From Chitinophagaceae bacterium (GTDB taxonomy: Bacteria; Bacteroidota; Bacteroidia; Chitinophagales; Chitinophagaceae), in the NCBI GenBank assembly GCA_026415715.1, contig JAOAGO010000019.1, positions 1 through 52,324 on the forward strand: a DNA stretch of 52,324 nucleotides, read 5' to 3'. The position numbers and the translations under genes were made by a program. Positions 26,541-35,853 of this stretch are shown piece by piece. Numbering within the stretch: position 1 is the first letter of the stretch; each line of letters starts with the position of its first letter. Below the pieces are notes generated by a model, which saw only the letters and a list, made by a program, of their open reading frames with translations, searched no databases and was not told the DNA's origin.

Positions 26541-27416
26541 TCAATTCGTTTTTTTTTGATATTGCATCGGGCTTGTACCTGCGTGTTGTTTGAAAAATCG
26601 AATAAAATTTGATGTTTCGGAAAAACCTAAGCGGTAAGCAATTTCTTTTACGCTGAATGCTTTTTGTTTTAACAGCAAGACAGATTCCCGAAATAAATGT
26701 CCAGCAATCAATTCTCCCGGCGTTTGTAAGGAAATTTTTTTACAAATACCGATAAGTTTGTTTCGGGAAATATTCAGTTTCTTCAGGAAAAAATTTAAGC
26801 GTCGGGTTTTTGAAGCATGTGTGTAAACCAACTCCATAAAGGCGTGAAAGGTGTGATATTCGTCTTGCCGGGCAAGGAATTTTTCAGGGCCAGATGACTG
26901 ATAAATCCTGTTCAGAACGCAAATCAGCAGATGAGTTCCAAATTCTGCATTCAGCGGGTCTTGCATGTCTTCCGACTGATGACTAAGCAACTGCTCGCAA
27001 AGGAAAAGGATGCGTTTAAAATCATGGCTCCTTTTTGAAAAAGAAATAAGCCCTTTTATGCAAAACATTTTCTGATATAACTGAAGCAATGAGGGATTTT
27101 CTATAAATTGATCATTGAGCCATATCACATATCCTTTGGGGAATGGAAATTCGGCCTTGTGAATCTGATATTTTCTGGTCCAATACACGCAGGGAGTGCC
27201 GCATTCTACCTTTTCAAAATTTACCTCATAGTTTTTGATACCCTGCAGCGAAATGATGATTGTATCAAAATGAATACGGTGGAATTCCCTGAATTTCGAT
27301 TTTGCGCAAAAGGGAATTTGGTTTAATGACTCCAGTCGCCGGATTTCAAAATAATTTGTTTTAAAAAAAGTGTCAGGTAATACATGATTGTTTTCCTTCC
27401 TGCCTCTGAAATTCAT
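26541..27416 (-). CDS. AraC-family transcriptional regulator
   Basis: The 291-residue protein has a C-terminal AraC/XylS DNA-binding domain with two helix-turn-helix units; the second is AFSVKEIAYRLGFSETSNF followed by IRFFKQHAGTSPMQYQKK, the family signature. The N-terminal part (HFDTIIISLQGIKNYEVNFEKV) resembles a cupin-like sensing domain. It is divergent from the VOC gene at 27515 and close to the sugar operon, but on the other strand and beyond a membrane protein gene, so control of the sugar genes cannot be claimed. Regulation of the divergent VOC/YdeI/DUF2200 cluster is equally possible. Confidence 0.9.
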   Translation of the reverse strand: MNFRGRKENNHVLPDTFFKTNYFEIRRLESLNQIPFCAKSKFREFHRIHFDTIIISLQGIKNYEVNFEKVECGTPCVYWTRKYQIHKAEFPFPKGYVIWLNDQFIENPSLLQLYQKMFCIKGLISFSKRSHDFKRILFLCEQLLSHQSEDMQDPLNAEFGTHLLICVLNRIYQSSGPEKFLARQDEYHTFHAFMELVYTHASKTRRLNFFLKKLNISRNKLIGICKKISLQTPGELIAGHLFRESVLLLKQKAFSVKEIAYRLGFSETSNFIRFFKQHAGTSPMQYQKKTN

Positions 27417-27514
27417 TTTTGTTTTTTTAAAATTTTATTCCGAATTTTAAATATTATTTAACCGAAAGTTTTTAAATTAAAAATAAGTAATTTATTGTAC
27501 GAAAAACAAGTTAG

Positions 27515-27889
27515 ATGATTAACTGGGTAGAAATTCCTGTAAACGACATAGACAGAGCCCGATCTTTTTATGAGCAGGTTTTCCAATGTCAGATGACAGC
27601 ATTAAGCCCGCCTGAAAATTCTGCTCAGGCAGTAATATATACGTTTCCCATGCCAAAGGAAAACGCACCCTATGCCGGCGGCGCAATTGTTCAATCACCG
27701 GAACGTAATCCCGGGTCGGGCGGAATCATGATATATTTTTCCTGCAACGACTGTTCCGTTGAAGAATCAAGGGTGGCACCGGCCGGCGGAAGAGTACTTG
27801 TTTCTAAAACTTCAATCGGCCACTATGGTTTTATATCCGTCATTCAGGATACCGAAGGGAATACCATCGGATTACACTCCATGAAATAA
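27515..27889 (+). CDS. VOC-superfamily (glyoxalase-like) protein
   Basis: The 124-residue protein has the paired beta-alpha-beta-beta-beta fold of the vicinal oxygen chelate superfamily: MINWVEIPVNDIDRARSFYE at the start, then YAGGAIVQSPERNPGSGGIM, IYFSCNDCSVEESRVAPAGG and GFISVIQDTEGNTIGLHS at the end. A metal-binding Glu near GNTIGLH and His at the C-terminus are typical of family members. The reaction is unknown. It heads a three-gene run with the YdeI-like and DUF2200 genes, with gaps of only 6-7 bp. Confidence 0.88.
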   Translation: MINWVEIPVNDIDRARSFYEQVFQCQMTALSPPENSAQAVIYTFPMPKENAPYAGGAIVQSPERNPGSGGIMIYFSCNDCSVEESRVAPAGGRVLVSKTSIGHYGFISVIQDTEGNTIGLHSMK

Positions 27890-27895
27890 TAAAAC

Positions 27896-28168
27896 ATGAA
27901 AATCAGCGAAGGAATTTTTCACCATGTACCGGACGATTTAAGGATGATCATAAAATCCAATTCCGATTTACTGGAAAAGTGGAATCATCTGACTGATATA
28001 GCCCGCAATGAATGGATTTGCTGGGCAACAATCCCCAAAAAAGAAGAAACCCGTCGGAAAAGAATTGAGCGTCTTCAGACAGATATCATATCCGGTAAAA
28101 AAAGGCCCTGTTGCTGGCCCGGTTGTCCTCACCGAAATCCGAATGCGAACAAATGGTATCACAAATAA
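27896..28168 (+). CDS. YdeI/OmpD-associated-like small protein
   Basis: The 90-residue protein corresponds to the C-terminal domain of YdeI/OmpD-associated proteins: LEKWNHLTDIARNEWICW, then ATIPKKEETRRKRIERLQTD and the tail RPCCWPGCPHRNP. The last segment, with three cysteines and a histidine in a compact pattern, could bind a metal. The family has been linked with bacteriocin resistance in enterobacteria, but this is unproven here. It starts 6 bp after the VOC stop and is followed 7 bp later by the DUF2200 gene. Confidence 0.8.
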   Translation: MKISEGIFHHVPDDLRMIIKSNSDLLEKWNHLTDIARNEWICWATIPKKEETRRKRIERLQTDIISGKKRPCCWPGCPHRNPNANKWYHK

Positions 28169-28175
28169 TTTGTGT

Positions 28176-28544
28176 ATGAAAAATACTTCTCCCAAACAGG
28201 ATGAGCGAATTGCCCGCATGACATTTGCATCTGTATACCCACACTACGTAAATAAAATACAGAAAAAAGGCCGCACATTACAAGAACTTCATACTGTGAT
28301 TGAATGGCTCACGGGTTTCGATAGTAAAAAACTGCAACAATGCATTAATGAAAAACTCACGTTTGCTGAATTTTTTAACCAAGCCAAACTGAATCCTGAT
28401 GCCCGCTTTATCAATGGTACTATATGTGGATACCGTATAGAAGAAATTCAAAATCCTCTCACCCGAAAAGTTCGCTGTCTGGATAAGCTGGTGGATGAAC
28501 TGGCAAAGGGAAAACCCATGGAAAAAATTTTAAAAAGAACATAA
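28176..28544 (+). CDS. DUF2200 family protein
   Basis: The 122-residue cytoplasmic protein is a typical DUF2200 member: IARMTFASVYPHYVNKIQKK, GRTLQELHTVIEWLTGFD, LTFAEFFNQAKLNPDARF, GTICGYRIEEIQNPLTRKV and RCLDKLVDELAKGKPMEKIL. The function of the family is unknown. I use the ATG at 28176 because the conserved part begins there; the frame is open further upstream but overlaps the preceding gene in another frame. It is the third member of the VOC/YdeI/DUF2200 run. Confidence 0.88.
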   Translation: MKNTSPKQDERIARMTFASVYPHYVNKIQKKGRTLQELHTVIEWLTGFDSKKLQQCINEKLTFAEFFNQAKLNPDARFINGTICGYRIEEIQNPLTRKVRCLDKLVDELAKGKPMEKILKRT

Positions 28545-28577
28545 TTTGTTACTATCCATTTTATCAAAACAACAAAA

Positions 28578-28985
28578 ATGCATAAAGTAAAACTCCTGCC
28601 GGTAGGATTGTTATTAACTACTTTGAATTTTGCCCAAAATTCAGGTAATTCGGTGGCAGTATGGGACGGAATCGTTATTGCCGGCTATGTGAATGATGGC
28701 GCTTTCGTTAATTTCACCGGCCCCAACATCAATGTAACTAAAGGACATTACAGACTATTACTGGGAGCGCTTCCGTCTTTGCGAATTAAGAAAGATCAGG
28801 CTGCCATAAAAAATGCAACCATTTTCCCGGCGCTTGGTGTGGGATTAACCTTTTGCAAAAAGGCTTTTGCACTGCAGGTGCCTTTTTATTATAATTCCAA
28901 AACATCTACCCAAAAAGGAAAATGGCATATCGGCATCGGCATCGGAGTAAGAACCTCTTATTTAAATAAAAATAAAAAAACTTAA
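28578..28985 (+). CDS. Small secreted protein, unknown function
   Basis: The 135-residue protein has a signal peptide (KLLPVGLLLTTLNFAQ) and a Gly/aromatic-rich beta pattern in the mature part, such as IVIAGYVNDGAFVNF, FPALGVGLTFCKKAF and WHIGIGIGVRTSYL. This would fit a small outer-membrane beta-barrel or barrel fragment. No family is recognised. It stands 33 bp after the DUF2200 gene but probably has its own signals. Confidence 0.65.
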   Translation: MHKVKLLPVGLLLTTLNFAQNSGNSVAVWDGIVIAGYVNDGAFVNFTGPNINVTKGHYRLLLGALPSLRIKKDQAAIKNATIFPALGVGLTFCKKAFALQVPFYYNSKTSTQKGKWHIGIGIGVRTSYLNKNKKT

Positions 28986-29043
28986 TCATAAAGCCTCGTC
29001 ATTTCTCTCATCTTTTTCCAACTTTGCACCAATTTTAAATAAG

Positions 29044-29763
29044 ATGATCCGGAAATACACAACATGTATTATGCCGTTTTGGTTTCTGATAATTTTTTTC
29101 TTGCCCGGCTGTGCCGTGTTGCCCAAAAAAGCGCGGCATGAATTGCAGGACGGTTATTATCAGAAACTGTTTTCCGAAAAAAAATGGGTTTATATTCAAT
29201 TTGCTGAGGATACTATTCTCGTTTATCCCGCAAACGGCCGAAAGCAACCCTTGCACCAAAATAAGAATGGTATATTACAATTTCCCGATATTGTCAATGA
29301 TCAATCGGCCGGTGTGCTCAGGCTCAGACAACCCAGTCTTGATCTGGATTTTCTAACCATTCCTTTGAAATTCAGGGGAAGAACAGCAAACGTTCCGCCT
29401 CAGTTAAACGCCAACCTTAACGGCGCTCTATACGTTGGCTACCGGAATGATTTTTTTAAAGTTGATTATTCGCCAACTCCGCTGCACACTGCCAAACGGC
29501 AAATCAACCATTTCGGCTTTTCAACCGGAATTTTTACCGGCATTGGAAATACTTTTATATCGCCCACCAACACCGACTTCAGGATTGATCAGGAATATGA
29601 TGGAATCGTGTGGAGCAAAGGAGTGGCGGGAATTATTGCTTTCGGTAATTTTACGGCCGGCGTGACGTTTGGCCTGGATCATCTGCTCGACCGAAATAAA
29701 AATATCTGGATATATCAGAAACGAGTATGGTTTGGCTTGGGTTTTGGCCTGAATATAAATTAA
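29044..29763 (+). CDS. Putative lipoprotein with beta-barrel-like C-terminus, unknown function
   Basis: The 239-residue protein starts with a hydrophobic segment ending in the lipobox-like FFLPGC (Cys23). The N-terminal third is polar; from about residue 120 the sequence alternates in short strands with many Gly, Phe and Tyr residues (GALYVGYRNDFFKVDY, INHFGFSTGIFTGIGNTF, VAGIIAFGNFTAGVTFG) and ends in FGLGFGLNIN. This resembles part of an outer-membrane barrel, which is unusual behind a lipobox. A 7/8 match to the -7 box lies at 29019-29026. Confidence 0.65.
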   Translation: MIRKYTTCIMPFWFLIIFFLPGCAVLPKKARHELQDGYYQKLFSEKKWVYIQFAEDTILVYPANGRKQPLHQNKNGILQFPDIVNDQSAGVLRLRQPSLDLDFLTIPLKFRGRTANVPPQLNANLNGALYVGYRNDFFKVDYSPTPLHTAKRQINHFGFSTGIFTGIGNTFISPTNTDFRIDQEYDGIVWSKGVAGIIAFGNFTAGVTFGLDHLLDRNKNIWIYQKRVWFGLGFGLNIN

Positions 29764-29882
29764 AAGAAATCTTTTTCGTATTGCAGTGATTTCAGCGTCA
29801 ATTACCGATTATTTGAAAATAAACGAAAGTATTAGCAATTAAACATTTTTTTTCGAAAACATTTCCCGATATTCTGTATTGT

Positions 29883-31940
29883 ATGTCTTCTTACACCAAT
29901 CGCTTAATAAACGAAAAAAGTCCATACCTATTACAACATGCCCATAACCCCGTAAACTGGTATCCCTGGGGCGATGAGGCTTTTCAGATTGCCCGAAAAG
30001 AAGACAAACCCGTTCTGGTAAGTATCGGTTACTCTGCCTGCCATTGGTGCCATGTTATGGAAAAAGAAAGTTTTCAGGACGAATCCGTGGCCGCCATAAT
30101 GAATAAATACTTTGTGAATATAAAAATAGACAGGGAAGAGCGTCCCGACCTGGATCATTTATATATGGAAGCGGTACAACTGATAACCGGCAGTGGCGGA
30201 TGGCCCCTGAATGTGTTTCTTACGCCCGAGGGTAAACCCTTTTATGGCGGCACTTATTTTCCGCCCGAAAGGATGTTCAACAGGCCTTCATGGACGGAGG
30301 TGTTGCTTGCCATAGCAAAAATGTACAGGGAAAAAAAATCTGAAATCATAGACCAGGCCAATGACTTGACCAGGCATATCTCGCAAATCAATTTACATAT
30401 TTCAAGAAGCGAGGATTTACCCGATATTTTTATACAGAAGAAATCAGACGAAGTATTTTCCCTCCTCATGAAGCGGGCCGATATCCTTTGGGGTGGTTTT
30501 GAAAGCGCACCGAAATTCCCGATGACTTCCCTGTTGCATTATCTGTTTCGTTATTATTTCGCAACGGAAAATCAGGCTGCTTTACGACAGGCCTTGCTGA
30601 CGCTGGATAAGATGATTGCCGGAGGAATATATGACCATATCGGGGGCGGATTTGCCCGTTATGCAGTAGATTCAGGCTGGCATGTTCCCCATTTTGAAAA
30701 AATGCTGTACGACAATGCCCGAATCGTTCAGGCATTAAGCGAAGCTTTTCAAATTACCCGGAATGAGGATTACCGGCAGGTAATAGACGAAACCATAGCA
30801 TTTGTTTGCCGCGAACTGATGAACGAAGAATCAGGATTTTATTCTTCGCTGGATGCCGACAGTGAAGGGGAAGAAGGAAAATATTATAGCTGGACGTATG
30901 AAGAAGTAAATGAGATTTTGAAAGAGGAAGCTCCTCTTTTTTGTGAGTACTATAATATAATACCTGAGGGCAACTGGGAAAAAGCAAAAAATATTCTTTG
31001 GGTAAACCAATCATTAAAATTATTTGCTGAAGAAAAAGGCTTGAAATCCGAAAGCTTCCGTGAATATCTGAATGCCTGCAGGCTTAAGCTCTTTGAAAAA
31101 AGAAATCAAAGGATTAAACCCGGTTTAGACAATAAAATACTTTTAAGCTGGAATGCATTAATGAATACGGCACTGAGTCATGCATTCATGGCTACGGGAG
31201 ATGAACGATACAGAAACCTTGCCGTAAAAAACATGCAATTTATATTCAAACACTTTTTTCATGGCGATTCACTTTTTCATTTTATAAAAGACGAACATTC
31301 CGGCGTGCCTGCCTTTTTGGACGACTATGCTTTTTTAATTGAAGCTTTGCTCAGATTGCAGGAAATTACTTCAGATACAGAATGGCTAAAACAGGCAAAA
31401 TCTCTGAACGAAAAAGCCCTGACTTTATTTGGCGACGAAAGTAGCCACTTTTTTTTCTATTCGCCGGTTACCGCCACCGATATACCCGTTCGAACCAAAG
31501 AAATTACCGACACATCCACACCCTCCGGCAACGCCGTAATGGCGTTTAATCTTTATCATTTGGGAACGCTGTTCCAAAAAACCGAGTGGGTTTCGCGGGC
31601 CCATAAAATGCTGGAAGATTCATCAAAATATTTTATGCAACATCCGGTTTATTACGGACACTGGCTCTGTTTGTGGCAGGAGATTATCAGCGGCACCTGT
31701 GAAATTGCCGTAATTGGCGAAAAATGCAGAGAATTTGCCGACAGTTTGTTAAAAAATCATATCCCAAACAGAATTTTGATGAGTGCAGAAGCACCAAACC
31801 CGGCATTTCCGACTTTAAATAAAGAAAAATTACCGGGTAAAATTTCTGTTTATATATGCAGAAAAAATACATGTGAATTACCTGTTCATTCTGAAGAAGA
31901 AGCATTATCTTTGATTCAGAAAATGAAAAGTTTAATTTAA
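29883..31940 (+). CDS. Thioredoxin-fold DUF255 protein, YyaL/SPATA20-like
   Basis: The 685-residue protein belongs to a widely conserved family. Its N-terminal thioredoxin-like DUF255 domain has the motif [14 protein letters not shown] (Cys53 and Cys56), and a long (alpha/alpha)6-barrel-like domain follows ([66 protein letters not shown]). No signal peptide is seen, so it is cytoplasmic. Biochemical role is unknown; relatives have been linked with redox or nucleoside-sugar chemistry without proof. It stands alone between two short intergenic gaps. Confidence 0.92.
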   Translation: MSSYTNRLINEKSPYLLQHAHNPVNWYPWGDEAFQIARKEDKPVLVSIGYSACHWCHVMEKESFQDESVAAIMNKYFVNIKIDREERPDLDHLYMEAVQLITGSGGWPLNVFLTPEGKPFYGGTYFPPERMFNRPSWTEVLLAIAKMYREKKSEIIDQANDLTRHISQINLHISRSEDLPDIFIQKKSDEVFSLLMKRADILWGGFESAPKFPMTSLLHYLFRYYFATENQAALRQALLTLDKMIAGGIYDHIGGGFARYAVDSGWHVPHFEKMLYDNARIVQALSEAFQITRNEDYRQVIDETIAFVCRELMNEESGFYSSLDADSEGEEGKYYSWTYEEVNEILKEEAPLFCEYYNIIPEGNWEKAKNILWVNQSLKLFAEEKGLKSESFREYLNACRLKLFEKRNQRIKPGLDNKILLSWNALMNTALSHAFMATGDERYRNLAVKNMQFIFKHFFHGDSLFHFIKDEHSGVPAFLDDYAFLIEALLRLQEITSDTEWLKQAKSLNEKALTLFGDESSHFFFYSPVTATDIPVRTKEITDTSTPSGNAVMAFNLYHLGTLFQKTEWVSRAHKMLEDSSKYFMQHPVYYGHWLCLWQEIISGTCEIAVIGEKCREFADSLLKNHIPNRILMSAEAPNPAFPTLNKEKLPGKISVYICRKNTCELPVHSEEEALSLIQKMKSLI

Positions 31941-32047
31941 AAAATTTTATACAATATTTAAGAAAATTTACCGTTTATTCACAGAAGCCTAAAATTTTAA
32001 ACCTAAAGAAATAAAAAACAAGTCGTATTTTCTAATTTTCAAAACAC

Positions 32048-32055
32048 TATATTTG
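32048..32055 (+). promoter_or_regulatory. -7 promoter element of the gldKLMN operon
   Basis: TATATTTG is a full match to TAnnTTTG. Transcription should start about 5 bases downstream, at or near 32060, which is itself an ATG. The preferred start at 32081 would then have a leader of about 20 nt. No strong TTG -33 box is visible. Confidence 0.55.
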
Positions 32056-32080
32056 CCCAATGTCTTACAAGTTGACTTTT

Positions 32081-33388
32081 ATGAAAAACCTGTTATTCGC
32101 CATCCTCATTATTCCCGGAACTGTAGTCATAACAGGCTGTGGCGCACTAAGTAAGAAAGGTGGAAAAGGTGGCAGCCTTCCTAATGACGGACAATTGCAT
32201 GGAATTGCACCCGGAAGCAAATATATATTACCGAAACCCCCGGGTATGGTATATATCCCTCAGGGTATGTTTCACATGGGTCCCAGTGATGAAGATCCCG
32301 CCTATGCGTTCAGCGCCAGAAACCGAACCGTTTCTATCAGCGGTTTTTGGATGGATGCCACTGAAATTACCAACAACGAATACCGTCAGTTTGTATATTG
32401 GGTAAGAGATTCCATTGCAGCTACGCAAATGGGATATTTAAAGACAGGTCCTAACGGGGAAGAATCTGTTGACTGGTCAAAGGCGAAAACCATAAAATGG
32501 AGTGACCCCAAAGTCATAGAGCAGTTAAGCAACGGTGGCCTGATTTTAGCTCCGGAAGACAGAATTTTCGGCAGAAAAGAAATTAATACGGCAAAACTGA
32601 TATTTCACTCGGAAACATTTGACCTGAAAGAAGCCGCCAAAAGACAAAATCAGGGAAAGCCGCGTTCGCAGTTTATCATTAAAAAAGATATACCTATCTA
32701 CCCCGATACGCTGTGCTGGATCAGAGACTTTGCTTATTCTTATAATGAGCCAATGACCAAGCGTTACTTCTCCCATCCGGCATTCGGAAATTATCCGGTT
32801 GTAGGGGTAAGCTGGAAGCAGGCTACCGCATTTTGCGAGTGGCGCACTCATTATCTGAATTCTTATCTTGAATCCAAGAAAAGAACTCAGGAATCTGATT
32901 TTCGCCTACCCACCGAAGCTCAGTGGGAATATGCCGCAAGAGGCGGTCGTTCGCAATCCAAATTTCCCTGGGGAAGTTATTATCTGCGCAACAAAAAAGG
33001 CTGTTTAATGGCTAATTTCAAACCCGGCCGGGGGAATTATCCGGAAGATGGCGGTTTTTACACGGTTCGGGCTGACTCATACTGGCCAAACGATTTCGGC
33101 CTTTATTGCATGAGCGGAAATGTAGCCGAATGGACTTCCTCAATCTATTATGAAGGAAGAAACAATTTCCAGCACGACATGAACCCTGATGTTCGTTGGA
33201 ATGCCAAAGATGATGATCCCCCCCTTATGAAAAGAAAAATCATTCGCGGCGGAAGCTGGAAGGATGTAGGTTATTATCTGGAAACCGGTACCAGCACCTA
33301 TGAATATCAGGATTCGGCAAAATCCTATATTGGCTTCCGTTGTGTCATTGATTTACCTGCATCTCCGTTAAAAGGAAGAAGAAAATAA
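32081..33388 (+). CDS. gldK: Type IX secretion system lipoprotein GldK
   Basis: GldK forms, with GldN, a periplasmic ring bound to the outer membrane in the type IX secretion system, which also drives gliding in some Bacteroidota. From the ATG at 32081 the protein has 435 residues, with a lipobox TVVITGCG (Cys20). It is followed by a formylglycine-generating-enzyme/SUMF1-like domain: PPGMVYIPQGMFHMGPSDED, GFWMDATEITNNEYRQF, FRLPTEAQWEYAARGG, GLYCMSGNVAEWTSS and IIRGGSWKDVGYYLETGT. An in-frame ATG at 32060 would add seven residues. It is the first gene of gldKLMN; a 105-bp gap with a hairpin separates it from gldL. Confidence 0.95.
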   Translation: MKNLLFAILIIPGTVVITGCGALSKKGGKGGSLPNDGQLHGIAPGSKYILPKPPGMVYIPQGMFHMGPSDEDPAYAFSARNRTVSISGFWMDATEITNNEYRQFVYWVRDSIAATQMGYLKTGPNGEESVDWSKAKTIKWSDPKVIEQLSNGGLILAPEDRIFGRKEINTAKLIFHSETFDLKEAAKRQNQGKPRSQFIIKKDIPIYPDTLCWIRDFAYSYNEPMTKRYFSHPAFGNYPVVGVSWKQATAFCEWRTHYLNSYLESKKRTQESDFRLPTEAQWEYAARGGRSQSKFPWGSYYLRNKKGCLMANFKPGRGNYPEDGGFYTVRADSYWPNDFGLYCMSGNVAEWTSSIYYEGRNNFQHDMNPDVRWNAKDDDPPLMKRKIIRGGSWKDVGYYLETGTSTYEYQDSAKSYIGFRCVIDLPASPLKGRRK

Positions 33389-33417
33389 TTACTAAATGAC
33401 ATCACGCACCAATTCAA

Positions 33418-33442
33418 AAGACAGCATTTTGTTAACTGTCTT
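33418..33442 (+). other. Hairpin between gldK and gldL
   Basis: AAGACAG (33418-33424) is perfectly complementary to CTGTCTT (33436-33442), giving a 7-bp stem with an 11-nt loop in the 105-bp gap. No T-run follows, so it is more likely an RNA-processing or stability element than a terminator. Confidence 0.45.
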
Positions 33443-33493
33443 ATACAGATATTATATCAACCAATTTTCAAACTAAATTTAAACTAACAAATT

Positions 33494-34264
33494 ATGGCAG
33501 CAGCAATTCCTTCAAAAATCAGTAAATGGGTTGACGTTGGCGTTTCAATCGGCGCCGCTATCGTCATCTGGGGTGCATTAAGAAAAATTACCCATCAGCC
33601 CGATGCCGATATGTGGCTGTGGATCGGATTAACCACAGAATCTATCATCTTTTTAATGTATGCCGTGCTTTATGCTATTTATCCTCCTGTGAAAGAGGGC
33701 ACTCACGACGAAGAGCAACTTGTAGTCGGCGGTCGCACCAAAGCCACATTCGCAGCTATGGATAAAATGCTGTTGGAAGCGGATATTACTCCGGATATCA
33801 TGAAGCGCCTGGGCGATGGTTTTAAACAATTGAATAATACGGTAAGCGGCATGAATAATATTAATGACACAATTGCTGCCACAGCCGAATTTTCCGCTAA
33901 AACAAGGGAAGTCACCGGACAGTTGGAAAAAGTAAAAGATGCTTATACCACGGCTGCCGCTTCGGTAAATGCATTTAATACGGCCACCGAAGGTGCAAAA
34001 GCGTTTCATGAACAGGTACAGGTATTAACCCGTAACCTGGCTTCATTGAATGCCATATATGAGCTGGAATTACAGGAAAGCAATAATCATTTAAAGGCGC
34101 TTAATGCCTTTTACGGAAAATTATCCGAAGCTTCAGCCCAGATGCTCAACAGCGCCGAAGATGCTAAAAAAGTGCAGGAACAGATCAGTCATCTGGCTAC
34201 AAATCTGAGCCGTCTGAATCATATTTACGGCAACATGTTAACAGCAATGCAGGGCCGGAATTAA
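33494..34264 (+). CDS. gldL: Type IX secretion motor subunit GldL
   Basis: GldL, with GldM, forms the proton-driven rotary motor in the inner membrane. The 256-residue protein has two N-terminal membrane helices (VDVGVSIGAAIVIWGAL and MWLWIGLTTESIIFLMYAVLYAIYP, residues about 13-30 and 40-63). A long cytoplasmic coiled-coil-rich tail follows. Glu49 in the second helix (TTES) stands at the same number as the glutamate known to be essential in Flavobacterium johnsoniae GldL. The tail contains heptad-like repeats such as FSAKTREVTGQLEKVKDA. It lies 54 bp upstream of gldM. Confidence 0.95.
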   Translation: MAAAIPSKISKWVDVGVSIGAAIVIWGALRKITHQPDADMWLWIGLTTESIIFLMYAVLYAIYPPVKEGTHDEEQLVVGGRTKATFAAMDKMLLEADITPDIMKRLGDGFKQLNNTVSGMNNINDTIAATAEFSAKTREVTGQLEKVKDAYTTAAASVNAFNTATEGAKAFHEQVQVLTRNLASLNAIYELELQESNNHLKALNAFYGKLSEASAQMLNSAEDAKKVQEQISHLATNLSRLNHIYGNMLTAMQGRN

Positions 34265-34318
34265 TATGTGAAATAAACTTGAGAAATAATACTTTATTCA
34301 TCTTAAAAATTTTAAGAC

Positions 34319-35842
34319 ATGGCATTACCAAAAGAGCCCCGGCAAAAGATGATTAATATCATGTATCTGGTGCTTACCGCATTGCTGGCGCTCAATGTAT
34401 CGTCTGAAATTTTGAATGCTTTCAAAACAGTAAACCGCAGCCTGGAAAATACCAATACTACCGTAAATACTTCTACGGCAACCATCCTTTCTTCGCTGGA
34501 AGCCAAAGCGCAAAAAGGAGAAACCGCTGCTCAGGCAAGTTATTGGTTGCCCAGGGCAAAACAGGCACAACAGATTTCGGAAAATCTATATCAGTATATT
34601 GAAAATCTGAAAAACAGAATTCTGACGGAAGCCGGAGGCGATGCAAATGATAAGACTAAACCTTTTAAAGAAGACAATCTCGATATTGTAACGAATATTA
34701 TGGTAAAGCAGGGTGAAGGCAAAAAACTATTACAGATGTTAACGGATTATAAAGGAAATATCTTAAAAATTGATTCCGCAATATCTAAACAATTTGCAAA
34801 CTTTGAACCCATAAATACTGATAATCCAAAAGGTAGAGACGGCAAGGTAAAACCCTGGGAAATTGCCTATTTTAACATGGTGCCAACCGTTGCAGGCCTA
34901 ACGATTCTGAGTAAGTTTCAGAATGATATCAGAACTTTTGAAAATAAAGTTGTAGAATTCTGCCATAGTCGGGTAGGTCAGGTAGAAGTGATCTTTAATC
35001 AATACGAGCCCATTGTGGGACAAAATTCAAAAGTGTTTCTTCCCGGTCAGGAACTGGAAATAACCGCAGGTCTTGCAGCATTTAACAGCGATAGAAAACC
35101 TACCGTTTATATTGGAAATTCATCAGTTCCTTTAAACGAAAAAGGCCTTGCCGTTTGGAGAACCCGGGTGAATTCCAGCGGACGCATACCGGTTCGTATT
35201 TCCTTTGTAAACCAGCAGGGAAAAACAGAACAAAGAACTTATGAGGTAGATTATACCGTTGGACAATCTAATGCTGCCATTCAGTTAGATAAAATGAATG
35301 TACTGTTTATCGGCGTAGACAATCCCATTACGGTATCGGGAAGCGGCAATCTGAATGAATTAAGAGTATCGGCTTCAGGAGGAGGGATAACCTTAATGCC
35401 TAACGGCCCCGGAAAATATCTGGCCCGGGTAACATCCGAAACCGATAATTGCGTGATCAGCGTAACGACTCCCGACGGCAAAACCACATCTGTGAATTTC
35501 CGGGTTCGTTCTATACCCGACCCCACGCCTTATGTAGGCCGAATGAAAAGCGGCGATATGTCGGCCTCTGAGTTTAAAAGTCAGGCTGGCGTGAGGGCTA
35601 TTGTAGAAAATTTCTTTTACGAAACACAATTTACCGTAACCGGTTTTCGTATTACAGGTGACGGAGAAGGATTTGATGATGGGGTGGAAGAGGCCATTAA
35701 CACAGGTGCCGCCTGGAATGAAGCCAGGAAAATTGTGAACAAATGCAGACCCGGATCATTCATTACAATAGAAGATATCAGAGCCGTAGGTCCCGACAAC
35801 AGAACAAGAAAGTTAACACCTATGATTTTTAACCTGAAATAA
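34319..35842 (+). CDS. gldM: Type IX secretion motor subunit GldM
   Basis: GldM spans the inner membrane once and reaches across the periplasm to the GldK/GldN ring, passing on motion from GldL. The 507-residue protein has the conserved N-terminus PRQKMINIMYLVLTALLALN, which includes the arginine known to pair with the GldL glutamate in F. johnsoniae. A helical domain and several beta-sandwich domains follow (NQYEPIVGQNSKVFLPGQEL; AIQLDKMNVLFIGVDNPIT; FNLK at the C-terminus). A palindromic 7-bp inverted repeat, CTTAAAA/TTTTAAG, lies immediately before the start codon. Confidence 0.95.
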   Translation: MALPKEPRQKMINIMYLVLTALLALNVSSEILNAFKTVNRSLENTNTTVNTSTATILSSLEAKAQKGETAAQASYWLPRAKQAQQISENLYQYIENLKNRILTEAGGDANDKTKPFKEDNLDIVTNIMVKQGEGKKLLQMLTDYKGNILKIDSAISKQFANFEPINTDNPKGRDGKVKPWEIAYFNMVPTVAGLTILSKFQNDIRTFENKVVEFCHSRVGQVEVIFNQYEPIVGQNSKVFLPGQELEITAGLAAFNSDRKPTVYIGNSSVPLNEKGLAVWRTRVNSSGRIPVRISFVNQQGKTEQRTYEVDYTVGQSNAAIQLDKMNVLFIGVDNPITVSGSGNLNELRVSASGGGITLMPNGPGKYLARVTSETDNCVISVTTPDGKTTSVNFRVRSIPDPTPYVGRMKSGDMSASEFKSQAGVRAIVENFFYETQFTVTGFRITGDGEGFDDGVEEAINTGAAWNEARKIVNKCRPGSFITIEDIRAVGPDNRTRKLTPMIFNLK

Positions 35843-35853
35843 ATTTTTACGAT

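Noticed and set aside
26541-27416. AraC-type protein as regulator of the sugar operon
   Set aside because: It is on the opposite strand beyond a membrane-protein gene and nearer to the VOC/YdeI/DUF2200 run; nothing in the sequence ties it to the operon.
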